From Haloflavibacter putidus (GTDB lineage Bacteria; Bacteroidota; Bacteroidia; Flavobacteriales; Flavobacteriaceae): a stretch of 64,000 bases of DNA. Under the pieces are notes generated by a model. The model saw nothing but the letters and a program-made list of their open reading frames with translations, did not search any database and was not told where the DNA came from. Positions 56,176-63,345 of the stretch are shown piece by piece; positions within the stretch are counted from its first letter, which is position 1, and each line of letters begins with the position of its first letter. Made by a program: the position numbers and the translations under genes. The stretch is from positions 124,001 through 188,000 of the forward strand of contig NZ_VIAR01000003.1 of NCBI RefSeq assembly GCF_006546625.1, in the 5' to 3' direction.

Positions 56176-56940
56176 ATGAAAAAAATGAATAAAGATTTTT
56201 TAATAAAATACCTTTACGGAATAGCCGACAATTCGCTTATTTTGGGACAACGGCTGGGAGAATTAACCGGACACGGACCAACTTTGGAAACCGATATTGC
56301 GCTTACCAACATTTCTTTAGATTTGTTTGGGCAAGTACGCAGTTATTTTCAATATGCTGCACAAATCTCAGAAAAAGAAGTGACTGAAGATGATTTGGCT
56401 TTTTTGCGTACGGAACGCGAATACCTGAACGTACTTTTGGTTGAGCAACCTAATACCAATTTTGCTTATACAATTGGACGACAATTTTTGTTTGATCATT
56501 TTCATATTCTGTTAATGACAGAGCTACAAAAATCTACAGATGATACGTTGGTGGCAATCGCCAAAAAAAGTATCAAAGAGGTAAATTATCATAAGCGTTT
56601 TTCTTCGGATTGGGTAAAACGTTTGGGAGACGGCACAGAAGAAAGCAAAGGAAAAATGCAAATGGCCATTAACGATTTATGGCGATTTACAGACGAATTA
56701 TTCCATACCACAAAAGCAGATGAAGAAATGATTAAAGCTGGAGTTGGCGTAGATGTAAAACAATTAAAAGATACGTATTACAAAAATGTATCCGAGATTT
56801 TAGAAGAAGCTACTTTAGAAGTTCCAGATTTAAAATACTTCCAAAAAGGCGGCAAAGACGGAATTCATACAGAGCATATGGGTTTTATTTTAAGCGATAT
56901 GCAGTATATGCAGCGCACGTATCCCGGAATGAAGTGGTAA
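56176..56940 (+). CDS. paaC: phenylacetyl-CoA epoxidase structural subunit PaaC
   Basis: A 254-residue ferritin-like subunit that partners PaaA but lacks the active di-iron centre. Conserved blocks: LYGIADNSLILGQRLGELTG, ALTNISLDLFGQVRSYFQYA and KEVNYHKRFSSDWVKRLGDG. ATG 56176 (MKKMNKDFLIKYL) is used; the frame opens at TTG 56134. A CTTTACGGAA copy at 56212 is read as Leu-Tyr-Gly codons. A small palindrome pair follows the stop codon. Confidence 0.93.
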   Translation: MKKMNKDFLIKYLYGIADNSLILGQRLGELTGHGPTLETDIALTNISLDLFGQVRSYFQYAAQISEKEVTEDDLAFLRTEREYLNVLLVEQPNTNFAYTIGRQFLFDHFHILLMTELQKSTDDTLVAIAKKSIKEVNYHKRFSSDWVKRLGDGTEESKGKMQMAINDLWRFTDELFHTTKADEEMIKAGVGVDVKQLKDTYYKNVSEILEEATLEVPDLKYFQKGGKDGIHTEHMGFILSDMQYMQRTYPGMKW

Positions 56941-57001
56941 ATTCCTGCGCAGGCAGGAATCTTAACCGGCGCTCTCAAATTCCTGCGAAGGCAGAAACTT
57001 T
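56940..57001. repeat. short palindromic repeat pair (ATTCCTGC...GCAGGAAT)
   Basis: Directly after paaC, ATTCCTGC-GCAG-GCAGGAAT makes an 8-bp stem with 4-nt loop (from 56941). About 20 bases on there is a second, decayed copy (ATTCCTGCGAAGGCAGAAAC). An identical intact copy occurs after paaD. This palindrome type is dispersed in many bacterial genomes. Confidence 0.7.
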
Positions 57002-57063
57002 AAGTGCGGTGAACAATAATTAAACTTTACCTTCAGGATAAATTAAAAATTGTTAAACTAATT

Positions 57064-57564
57064 ATGATAGAAGAGAAAGTAAATATCAATAAGGAATTAG
57101 AACCAATTTTACGAAAGGTTCCAGATCCTGAGATTCCTGTTTTATCTATAATAGATTTAGGCGTGGTTCGGGAAACCAAATTAGAGGGTAAAAAGGCAAT
57201 TGTAAAAATCACCCCAACCTACAGCGGTTGTCCCGCGATGGATGTGATTGGAGACGATATAGTAACTGCTTTAACAAAAGCCGGTTACCAAGCAAAAGTA
57301 GACTTAATTCTCGCACCAGCTTGGAGTACAGACTGGATTACCGAAAAAGGTAGAAAAGCTTTAGCAGATTATGGAATTGCACCTCCCATGGATGCTTCAG
57401 CAGATAAAAAAGCTCTGTTGGGCGAAGAAAAATTGGTAAAATGTCCGCAGTGCGGTTCCAAAAACACGCATCTGGTAAGTCAGTTTGGCTCTACCGCTTG
57501 CAAGGCGTTATTTAAGTGTAATGATTGCCAAGAACCTTTTGATTATTTTAAATGTTTAATTTAA
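57064..57564 (+). CDS. paaD: phenylacetyl-CoA epoxidase assembly subunit PaaD
   Basis: A 166-residue protein with an N-terminal DUF59/MIP18 domain (VPDPEIPVLSIIDLGVV) used in iron-sulfur or di-iron centre assembly. The C-terminal zinc-ribbon-like part has CPQCGSKNTHLVSQFGSTAC followed by FKCNDCQEPFDYFKC, the usual four-Cys arrangement of PaaD. It sits between two palindromic repeats, which may modulate mRNA stability within the operon. Confidence 0.94.
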   Translation: MIEEKVNINKELEPILRKVPDPEIPVLSIIDLGVVRETKLEGKKAIVKITPTYSGCPAMDVIGDDIVTALTKAGYQAKVDLILAPAWSTDWITEKGRKALADYGIAPPMDASADKKALLGEEKLVKCPQCGSKNTHLVSQFGSTACKALFKCNDCQEPFDYFKCLI

Positions 57565-57582
57565 TTCCTGCGCAGGCAGGAA
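57563..57582. repeat. short palindromic repeat after paaD
   Basis: ATTCCTGCGCAGGCAGGAAT, 8-bp stem with loop GCAG, is identical to the intact copy after paaC. It overlaps the last bases of paaD and is followed by CTTTTTA, so it could also act as a weak attenuator before paaG. Confidence 0.7.
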
Positions 57583-57599
57583 TCTTTTTATAGAATTAT

Positions 57600-58382
57600 A
57601 TGAGCAAAAATATACAAGTAGAAATAAAAGATCGAGTGGCGAAAATAAGTTTAAACCGCCCAAAAGTATTCAACAGTTTTAATAGAGAAATGGCTTTTGA
57701 GCTGCAAGACGCTCTCAAGAAAGCAGCTGAAAACGATGAGGTTCGAGCTATTTTACTTACCGGAAACGGAAAAGCTTTTTGCGCCGGTCAAGATTTAAAA
57801 GAAGTAACAGACCCAGACTTAAATCCGGGTTTTAAAGCCATTCTTGAAGAACATTACAATCCCGTTATAAAATTAATTCGTGAAACTTCAAAACCAATAA
57901 TTGCTGCTGTTAATGGTGTGGCAGCTGGTGCTGGAGCAAATATAGCTTTGGCTTGTGATATCGTTGTTGCTTCAGAAAGCGCCGCTTTTATTCAAGCCTT
58001 TAGTAAAATTGGTTTGATACCGGATTCTGCCGGTACATTTTTCTTACCACGATTAATCGGTTTTCAAAAAGCTTCGGCTTTAGCCATGTTGGGCGATAAA
58101 ATTGATGCTAAAGAAGCCGAGCGATTAGGAATGATTTACAAATATTTTTCAGCAGAAAACTTTACGGAAGAAAGCGTAAAGCTAGCACAAAAAATGGCAA
58201 AAATGCCCACAAAAGCACTAGCGCTTACCAAAGAAGCCTTAAACCAATCGCTCACCAATAATTTAGACGAACAATTAGCTTTAGAGAGTAAATTTCAAAT
58301 TGAAGCCGCTTCAACAGCAGATTATAAAGAAGGTGTAAGCGCTTTTGTAGAAAAGAGAAAACCGGAGTTTAAGGGAGAATAA
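57600..58382 (+). CDS. paaG: enoyl-CoA hydratase/isomerase family protein, probable ring-epoxide isomerase
   Basis: A 260-residue crotonase-fold protein, expected to isomerise the ring-1,2-epoxide of phenylacetyl-CoA to the oxepin. Oxyanion-hole segments: LLTGNGKAFCAGQDLKEVTD and NGVAAGAGANIALACDIVVA. The Asp of IPDSAGTFFLPRL fits the PaaG catalytic acid. The paaF-type hydratase could be a separate gene outside the window. It follows paaD after the palindromic repeat. Confidence 0.9.
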   Translation: MSKNIQVEIKDRVAKISLNRPKVFNSFNREMAFELQDALKKAAENDEVRAILLTGNGKAFCAGQDLKEVTDPDLNPGFKAILEEHYNPVIKLIRETSKPIIAAVNGVAAGAGANIALACDIVVASESAAFIQAFSKIGLIPDSAGTFFLPRLIGFQKASALAMLGDKIDAKEAERLGMIYKYFSAENFTEESVKLAQKMAKMPTKALALTKEALNQSLTNNLDEQLALESKFQIEAASTADYKEGVSAFVEKRKPEFKGE

Positions 58383-58406
58383 ATATCGAATACTGAATAT
58401 TCAATA
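58382..58406 (+). repeat. left inverted repeat of four-helix-bundle cassette
   Basis: A 25-nt sequence, AATATCGAATACTGAATATT plus CAATA, that begins immediately after the paaG stop. It matches the reverse complement of 58889-58913 at 21 of 25 positions. The pair brackets the four-helix-bundle gene. Confidence 0.65.
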
Positions 58407-58463
58407 AAGAATAGCCAAGTAATAGGTGTAAGAGAAAAAGGATTAAACTTTACATAAATTAAA

Positions 58464-58829
58464 ATGCCAAATTATAAATATGATATTGAAGAGCGTTTAA
58501 TTAATCTTTCTGTTAAAGTAATCCTTACTTGTGGTAAAATGGAAGGCTCGTTCGCTTCTCAACATCTTTCAAAACAATTAATAAGATCTACGACCTCTGC
58601 GGCCCTTAACTATGGTGAAGCTCAAAGTGCTCAATCGCCGAAAGATTTTCTGCATAAAATGCGTTTGTGTTTAAAAGAACTGCGTGAATCCTTAGTGAAT
58701 TTGAAAATTCAAAAAGAAGCGGAACTCATTAAAAATATAAAACAAGTAGATGAATTATTGGAAGAAAATAATCAATTGATAGCCATCTTCGTAACCAGTA
58801 TTAAGACTTCGGAACAAAAAAACAGATAA
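58464..58829 (+). CDS. four-helix-bundle protein (S23/IVS-like, Avd-related fold)
   Basis: A 121-residue all-helical protein of the family first seen encoded in 23S rRNA intervening sequences and related to the Avd accessory protein of diversity-generating retroelements. Hallmarks: LSVKVILTCGKMEGSFASQH, SKQLIRSTTSAALNYGEAQS and FLHKMRLCLKELRESLVNLK. It has no known part in phenylacetate breakdown. It is placed between paaG and paaH and flanked by 25-nt imperfect inverted repeats, which suggests it is a small inserted cassette. No reverse transcriptase or variable repeat is in the window. Confidence 0.88.
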   Translation: MPNYKYDIEERLINLSVKVILTCGKMEGSFASQHLSKQLIRSTTSAALNYGEAQSAQSPKDFLHKMRLCLKELRESLVNLKIQKEAELIKNIKQVDELLEENNQLIAIFVTSIKTSEQKNR

Positions 58830-58862
58830 AATTAAAATAGAAAATTTAAAAATCTCATTTAT

Positions 58863-58913
58863 CGAATAATTAAAATTTCATCATTCAGTATTAATTATTC
58901 GGTATTCAATATT
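58863..58913 (-). repeat. right inverted repeat and hairpin of four-helix-bundle cassette
   Basis: 58889-58913 (TATTAATTATTCGGTATTCA plus ATATT) is the inverted partner of 58382-58406. It overlaps a perfect 11-bp stem, CGAATAATTAA (58863-58873) with TTAATTATTCG (58891-58901). paaH starts 7 bases after its end. Confidence 0.65.
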
Positions 58914-58920
58914 CTAACAT

Positions 58921-60093
58921 ATGAAAATAGGAATTATAGGAGCAGGAACCATGGGGAGCGGAATTGCGCAAGTAGCAGCAACTGCCGGATGCCAAGTAAT
59001 GCTTTACGATACCAAACAAGAAGCCTTAGATAAAAGTAAAGCTAAACTCGAAAAAATCTTGTTTCGATTAATCGAAAAAGAAAGAATTGACGAAACAGAA
59101 AAAAACCGAATAGAAGGCAATATTTCTTATGTAAATGCTTTAAAAGATTTGGCTAAAGCCGATTTGACAATAGAGGCTATCGTAGAAAATTTAGATATTA
59201 AAAGAAAAGTTTTTCAAGAGTTAGAAAGCTATCAAAGAGAAGATGCGATTATCGCGTCTAATACTTCTTCCCTTTCCATTGCTTCTATCGCTGCTTCGTT
59301 AAAGAAGCCGGAACGCGTAATAGGAATTCATTTCTTTAATCCCGCACCTTTAATGCCGTTGGTAGAGATTATTCCTGCCGTTCAAACTTCAGAAGAAGTA
59401 AAAAATAAAGTAGTTCAAATCATAACCGATTGGAAAAAGGTTGGCGTACTTGCCAAAGACACGCCTGGTTTTATTGTAAATCGTGTGGCGCGACCATTTT
59501 ATGGAGAAGCTTTACGGATTTATGAAGAAGGAAAAGCCAGTTTTGCCGAGATAGATCAAGCTATGAAAGAATTGGGTGGCTTTAGAATGGGACCATTTGA
59601 GCTGATGGATTTTATTGGTAACGATGTAAATTACACGGTTACAGAAACCGTTTTTGCAGCCTTTTATTATGACCCGCGTTACAAACCTTCTTTCACACAA
59701 AAACGCCTTTCCGAGGCAGGTTATCTCGGAAGAAAAACCGGAAAAGGATATTACGATTACAAAGACGGGAAGCCTGTCAGCCCGAGCGGAGTCGAGGGGT
59801 CAATCAGCAAAGAAAAAGCAAACCAAATCCTAGACCGTATTCTAGTAATGCTTATCAACGAAGCTGCCGATGCACTTTTCTTAAATATCGCCACGGCAAA
59901 AGATATAGATTTGGCTATGACCAAAGGCGTAAACTATCCAAAAGGTTTACTAGCTTGGGCCAACGAAAAAGGAATAGATTGGTGCGTAAAAAAAATGGAC
60001 GCTTTATACGAAGAATACCACGAAGACCGCTATCGTTGCAGTCCGCTGATGAGGAAGATGGATAAAAATGACGAAACTTTTCAAGTTTCTTAG
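58921..60093 (+). CDS. paaH: 3-hydroxyacyl-CoA dehydrogenase of phenylacetate pathway
   Basis: A 390-residue NAD-dependent dehydrogenase acting on 3-hydroxyadipyl-CoA. The NAD-binding loop is IGIIGAGTMGSGIAQVAATA. The catalytic His lies in GIHFFNPAPLMPLVEIIPAV, and FELMDFIGNDVNYTVTETVF is in the dimerisation domain. Odd feature: at about residues 284-294, between the two halves, the codons for PVSPSGVEGS come from a dispersed palindromic repeat (59773-59802) apparently inserted in frame. The surrounding sequence is otherwise normal. Confidence 0.92.
   Translation: MKIGIIGAGTMGSGIAQVAATAGCQVMLYDTKQEALDKSKAKLEKILFRLIEKERIDETEKNRIEGNISYVNALKDLAKADLTIEAIVENLDIKRKVFQELESYQREDAIIASNTSSLSIASIAASLKKPERVIGIHFFNPAPLMPLVEIIPAVQTSEEVKNKVVQIITDWKKVGVLAKDTPGFIVNRVARPFYGEALRIYEEGKASFAEIDQAMKELGGFRMGPFELMDFIGNDVNYTVTETVFAAFYYDPRYKPSFTQKRLSEAGYLGRKTGKGYYDYKDGKPVSPSGVEGSISKEKANQILDRILVMLINEAADALFLNIATAKDIDLAMTKGVNYPKGLLAWANEKGIDWCVKKMDALYEEYHEDRYRCSPLMRKMDKNDETFQVS
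59773..59802. repeat. dispersed CCCGAGCGGAGTCGAGGGG repeat inside paaH
   Basis: TGTCAGCCCGAGCGGAGTCG followed by AGGGGTCA is a member of the widespread GAGCGGAGTCGA short-repeat family, normally intergenic. Here it sits within paaH and is translated as VSPSGVEGS without breaking the frame. Local G+C is visibly higher than in neighbouring codons. Confidence 0.7.
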
Positions 60094-60120
60094 TTTTTGA
60101 GTCTGTGAGTATTTGAGTGA
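60091..60120. repeat. left TTTGAGT repeat of second four-helix-bundle cassette
   Basis: TAGTTTTTGAGTCTGTGAGT followed by ATTTGAGT begins exactly at the paaH stop codon. Its reverse complement style (ACTCAAAAACT units) recurs at 60508-60546, inside the first codons of paaI. Confidence 0.55.
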
Positions 60121-60129
60121 AATTTTATT

Positions 60130-60510
60130 ATGCAAAGTAATTATCATTTCAAGTTTGAAGAACTAAAGATGTACTAAAAAGCTTTGGAGTTTGGAGATAT
60201 TGTAAATCGACAGATAAAAAGTTTTCCAAAAGAAGAAACCTATCGATTGGCCTCCCAATTTATTCGTGCGGCAGATTCAATTGCTCTTAATATCGCTGAA
60301 GGCTCTTCAAGCTCTAAACCAAATTTCAATAGATATTTACAAATGGCTTGGGATAGTGCGCACGAGTGCGTGGTTTGTAGCACGAAAGCCTATAGAAGAG
60401 GTTTTCTCTCTCAAGAAACTAATGAGAAAAATAGAGAATTGATTACCGAATTATCAAAAATGATCACAGCTTACAAGTCGTACTTAAAGAAAAATATAAA
60501 TGGAAGATAA
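60130..60510 (+). pseudogene. four-helix-bundle gene with in-frame stop codon
   Basis: ATG 60130 opens MQSNYHFKFEELKMY, then TAA at 60175-60177, then the same frame continues KALEFGDIVNRQIKSFPKEE to the stop at 60508. In relatives the stop position is a Gln (EELKVYQKALEF), so a single C-to-T change (CAA to TAA) explains it. The rest of the family core is intact: LASQFIRAADSIALNIAEGS and SAHECVVCSTKAYRRG. Re-initiation at TTG 60184 would give a 108-residue N-truncated product. It lies between paaH and paaI, overlapping paaI by 11 bases, and is bracketed by inverted TTTGAGT-type repeats. Confidence 0.85.
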
Positions 60511-60934
60511 CTCAAAAACTCAAAAACTACAAAACTCACAAACTATCCCGCGTCACATGCTGGAAAACGACGCTTTCAGTCAATGGCTGGGGATAGAGAT
60601 TGTGGCGGTACAAGAAGGTTATTGTAAAGTGCAGATGCAAATCCGTAAAGAGATGCTCAACAGCATGAAAAAAGCTCACGGCGGCATCACGTATTCTTTG
60701 GCAGATACCGCTTTTGGCTTTGCCTGCAACACTTACGGCAAAAAAGCAGTTTCTATAGAGACTTCCATAAATCACGTAGAAGCTTTGGAAGAAGGCGATA
60801 TAATTACCGCAGAATCCGATGTAAAAAGCCAGAAAAATAAACTCGGTTTCTATATTGTAGAAGTAAAAAAACAAGAGCAATTAGTTGCGCTTTTTAAAGG
60901 CGTCACTTATCGCACAAGCGTAGATTGGAAGTAA
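60500..60934 (+). CDS. paaI: hydroxyphenylacetyl-CoA thioesterase PaaI
   Basis: A 144-residue hotdog-fold thioesterase that removes dead-end CoA esters in the pathway. Family core: FSQWLGIEIVAVQEGYCKVQ, then KKAHGGITYSLADTAFGFAC with the conserved HGG and Asp, then ETSINHVEALEEGD. The first 15 or so residues (EDNSKTQKLQNSQTI) are encoded by ACTCAAAAACT repeat DNA and look like an added extension; MLENDAFSQ (60557) could be the ancestral start. It overlaps the preceding four-helix-bundle frame by 11 bases. Confidence 0.92.
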   Translation: MEDNSKTQKLQNSQTIPRHMLENDAFSQWLGIEIVAVQEGYCKVQMQIRKEMLNSMKKAHGGITYSLADTAFGFACNTYGKKAVSIETSINHVEALEEGDIITAESDVKSQKNKLGFYIVEVKKQEQLVALFKGVTYRTSVDWK

Positions 60935-60945
60935 AAGGATACTTT

Positions 60946-61091
60946 GGGTGCAACCCCCCAATAATCCCGAATAGTTATCGGGATTATTGGGGGTCGGGCT
61001 ATCCGCTATATCTTTTTTGCTAGAGAATTTCGGTCTGGTAGAAAACACCCCATAAGCAAAAAAGGATGCCGCTGCTATCCCTTGCGCAAAA
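60946..61091. repeat. dispersed GGGGTCGGGCT...CCGCTGCTATCCC repeat, copy 2
   Basis: Between paaI and paaJ lies TGGGTGC, then a perfect 16-bp hairpin (60955-60970 with 60978-60993, loop ATAGTTA), then GGGTCGGGCTATCCGCT, a second stem (CTTTTTTGCT with AGCAAAAAAG), and GCCGCTGCTATCCCTTGCGC. It follows the same order as 50104-50208, but the first hairpin is longer and unrelated in sequence. The 16-bp stem could cause partial termination or block mRNA decay within the operon. Confidence 0.7.
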
Positions 61092-61202
61092 AAAATAAAA
61101 ACTAGAAAATTTATAATGTAAAAGAAAAAAATTAGAGTGTAGTTATCAAAAAGCTATATCTTTTACGTTTAAAATAAATAATTGAAAATTTAAAGCATAC
61201 TT

Positions 61203-62414
61203 ATGAACGCATATATCATAGACGGCATTAGAACGCCAATAGGAAATTACAAAGGTACTTTATCGCCCGTAAGAACAGACGATTTAGGAGCTTTGGTCAT
61301 CAAAGAAATCGTAAAAAGAAACCCGAATATTCCTAAAAACGCTTACGCCGATGTAATTATGGGTTGCGCCAATCAAGCCGGTGAAGATAACAGAAACGTT
61401 GCCAGAATGTGTTCGCTTTTGGCAGGATTACCACACTCCGTTCCGGGAGAAACCGTGAACAGACTTTGTAGTAGCGGACTTTCGGCTATTATTCACGCCA
61501 ATCGAGCTATAAAAACGGGCGACGGAGATGTATTTATTTCCGGCGGGGTAGAACATATGACGCGCGGGCCTTACGCAATTGCTAAACCATCTTCAGCTTA
61601 TGGTAACGATGCTAAAATGTACGATACCAGTTTCGGTTGGCGATTTGTAAATCCAAAAATGCACGAAATGTACGGTACCGATGGGATGGGCGTTACCGCA
61701 GAAAATTTGGTAGATAAATATAAAATTTCACGGGAAGACCAAGACGCTTTTGCGTATTGGAGCCAGATGAAAGCTACTAAAGCTCAAGAAAACGGTCGTT
61801 TGGCCAAAGAAATAGTGCCTGTAGAAATTCCGCAAAGAAAAAAAGAGGCCATTCATTTTGATAAAGATGAGTTTGTAAAACCTAAAACTTCCAAAGAAAT
61901 TTTGGCCAAATTACGCCCTGTTTTCCGTAAAGAAGGCGGCAGCGTAACCGCAGGAAATGCCTCCGGACTTAACGATGGCGCCGCTGCAACCATTGTAGCA
62001 TCAGAAAATGCTGTAAAAAAGTATGGTTTGAAACCAATGGCAAAAATCCTGAGTTCTGCAGTAGTAGGCGTAGAACCACGAATAATGGGAATTGGTCCGG
62101 TAGAAGCTTCTAACAAAGCATTAGAAAAAGCGGGATTAACCATGGACGATATGGATATCATAGAATTGAACGAAGCTTTTGCAGCACAAGCCTTGGCTTG
62201 CATCAGAGCTTGGGGATTAAAAGACGACGACCCGCGATTAAATCCTAATGGTGGCGCCATTGCAATTGGGCATCCACTCGGCGTTACCGGAGCAAGATTA
62301 GCTCATACCGCTGCTTTAGAATTACAACTTACCGGCAAAAAATACGCTCTAGTTACCATGTGTGTTGGTGTAGGGCAAGGTTATGCTGCGGTTATTGAAA
62401 ATGCTGAGCTATAG
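61203..62414 (+). CDS. paaJ: 3-oxoadipyl-CoA thiolase
   Basis: A 403-residue thiolase that cleaves 3-oxoadipyl-CoA to succinyl-CoA and acetyl-CoA. The nucleophilic Cys is in VNRLCSSGLSAIIHANRAI. The C-terminal His and Cys are in GGAIAIGHPLGVTGARL and ALVTMCVGVGQGYAAVIENA. Length is standard. A partial, diverged copy of its last 15-20 codons lies 30-100 bases beyond the stop, marking a past duplication or insertion. Confidence 0.95.
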   Translation: MNAYIIDGIRTPIGNYKGTLSPVRTDDLGALVIKEIVKRNPNIPKNAYADVIMGCANQAGEDNRNVARMCSLLAGLPHSVPGETVNRLCSSGLSAIIHANRAIKTGDGDVFISGGVEHMTRGPYAIAKPSSAYGNDAKMYDTSFGWRFVNPKMHEMYGTDGMGVTAENLVDKYKISREDQDAFAYWSQMKATKAQENGRLAKEIVPVEIPQRKKEAIHFDKDEFVKPKTSKEILAKLRPVFRKEGGSVTAGNASGLNDGAAATIVASENAVKKYGLKPMAKILSSAVVGVEPRIMGIGPVEASNKALEKAGLTMDDMDIIELNEAFAAQALACIRAWGLKDDDPRLNPNGGAIAIGHPLGVTGARLAHTAALELQLTGKKYALVTMCVGVGQGYAAVIENAEL

Positions 62415-62440
62415 CGAAATCCCGAGAGCGCAGCGATTCT

Positions 62441-62509
62441 GGATGTGTTGGTGTAAGGCAAAATTATGCCATAGTTATTGAAAACATTCCTACGAAAGCA
62501 GCAATCTAA
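62441..62509 (+). pseudogene. duplicated 3' tail of paaJ or a related thiolase
   Basis: The frame GCVGVRQNYAIVIENIPTKA plus AI, ending in TAA at 62507, mirrors the paaJ C-terminus MCVGVGQGYAAVIENAEL. The DNA match (TGTGTTGGTGTARGGCAARR followed by TTATGCYRYRGTTATTGAAAA) is close. The two tails are separated by about 26 bases containing a CCCGAGAGCGCAGCGATTC repeat. There is no thiolase body attached to the second tail. Confidence 0.65.
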
Positions 62510-62672
62510 GAAGCAAAAGGAAACAAGTTTTGATAAGCAAAAACAAAGACATTTTTAAAAATTGAATAAAAAATACAAATAAGATTATCCACTTTTTGAG
62601 AATATAAGTTTTTGATAACCTGATTAGTGGAACTTATATTTATTAATTATATTTACAAAAAATAAATATAAA

Positions 62673-62918
62673 ATGGCAACATTCACCTCATCTCTACCGG
62701 ATCATTTATTAAAAGAATTGGCAAAAACAGCCAAAGAATTAAAGATGCCCAAGAATAAAGTTATAGAAAAAGCTTTGGAGATTTTTTTAGATGAAGTTCA
62801 AAGGGCTAAATATGCTGAATCTTACCGAAGGGCGGCAAAAGATAAAGATATGATGGCGATGGCAGAAGAAGGAATGGCAGATTACTTTAAACAGCTTCAA
62901 GATTTAGATAAAGAATGA
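62673..62918 (+). CDS. ribbon-helix-helix antitoxin
   Basis: An 81-residue protein with an N-terminal ribbon-helix-helix DNA-binding fold (TFTSSLPDHLLKELAKTAKE, PKNKVIEKALEIFLDEV) and a C-terminal acidic helical tail (AMAEEGMADYFKQLQDLDKE) suited to wrap the toxin. It overlaps the MazF-like gene in an ATGA, the usual antitoxin-first order. Such proteins repress their own promoter; no clear dyad was picked out upstream. It is an insertion between paaJ and paaZ. Confidence 0.88.
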   Translation: MATFTSSLPDHLLKELAKTAKELKMPKNKVIEKALEIFLDEVQRAKYAESYRRAAKDKDMMAMAEEGMADYFKQLQDLDKE

Positions 62919-63247
62919 AGCAAGGAGAAATCTGGCAGGTTTATTTCGATCCAATAAGAGGCAATGAACAAGGAGGGAACCGTCCAGCAGTAGTAGTTAG
63001 TGGGAATACCTTAAATAAAAATTTGGGTGTAGTGATTGTTTGTCCATTAACTAGTTCTATTCATAATTTTGAAGGAAATCCAGTTTTGGAGGCGACACAG
63101 GAGAATGGTTTGAAGCGAAAATCTGAAATAATGATTTTCCATATCCGGTCTCTATCTAAAGATCGTTTTAAACGAAAATTAGGTAATATTACTATGCCGG
63201 AGCTAAGTCAAATCAAGCAAACAATTTACGATATTTTAAAGTATTAG
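62915..63247 (+). CDS. MazF/PemK-family endoribonuclease toxin
   Basis: A 110-residue toxin expected to cut mRNA at short motifs. Family blocks: QGEIWQVYFDPIRGNEQGGN followed by RPAVVVSG, VVIVCPLTSSIHNFEGNPVL, and SEIMIFHIRSLSKDRFKRKL. The catalytic Arg of GGNRPAVV and the Thr of CPLTSS are present, so it looks active. It is coupled to the antitoxin by a 4-base overlap. Its place inside the paa operon probably reflects a chance insertion that stabilises the region. Confidence 0.9.
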   Translation: MKQGEIWQVYFDPIRGNEQGGNRPAVVVSGNTLNKNLGVVIVCPLTSSIHNFEGNPVLEATQENGLKRKSEIMIFHIRSLSKDRFKRKLGNITMPELSQIKQTIYDILKY

Positions 63248-63345
63248 ATTCATTTTATTTTTTATAGATTGGGTTTTGTTCTTTATTATAAAATATATTT
63301 AACAGACGGCTATTGGGAGAACAATAGAGTTAAAAAAAATAAAAA

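Noticed and set aside
58464-60510. Diversity-generating retroelement built around the Avd-like four-helix-bundle genes
   Set aside because: No reverse transcriptase and no template/variable repeat pair is present in the window; only the fold family is shared.
60955-60993. 16-bp hairpin after paaI as the terminator of the paa operon
   Set aside because: No T-run follows the stem, it belongs to a dispersed repeat family, and paaJ and paaZ continue on the same strand.
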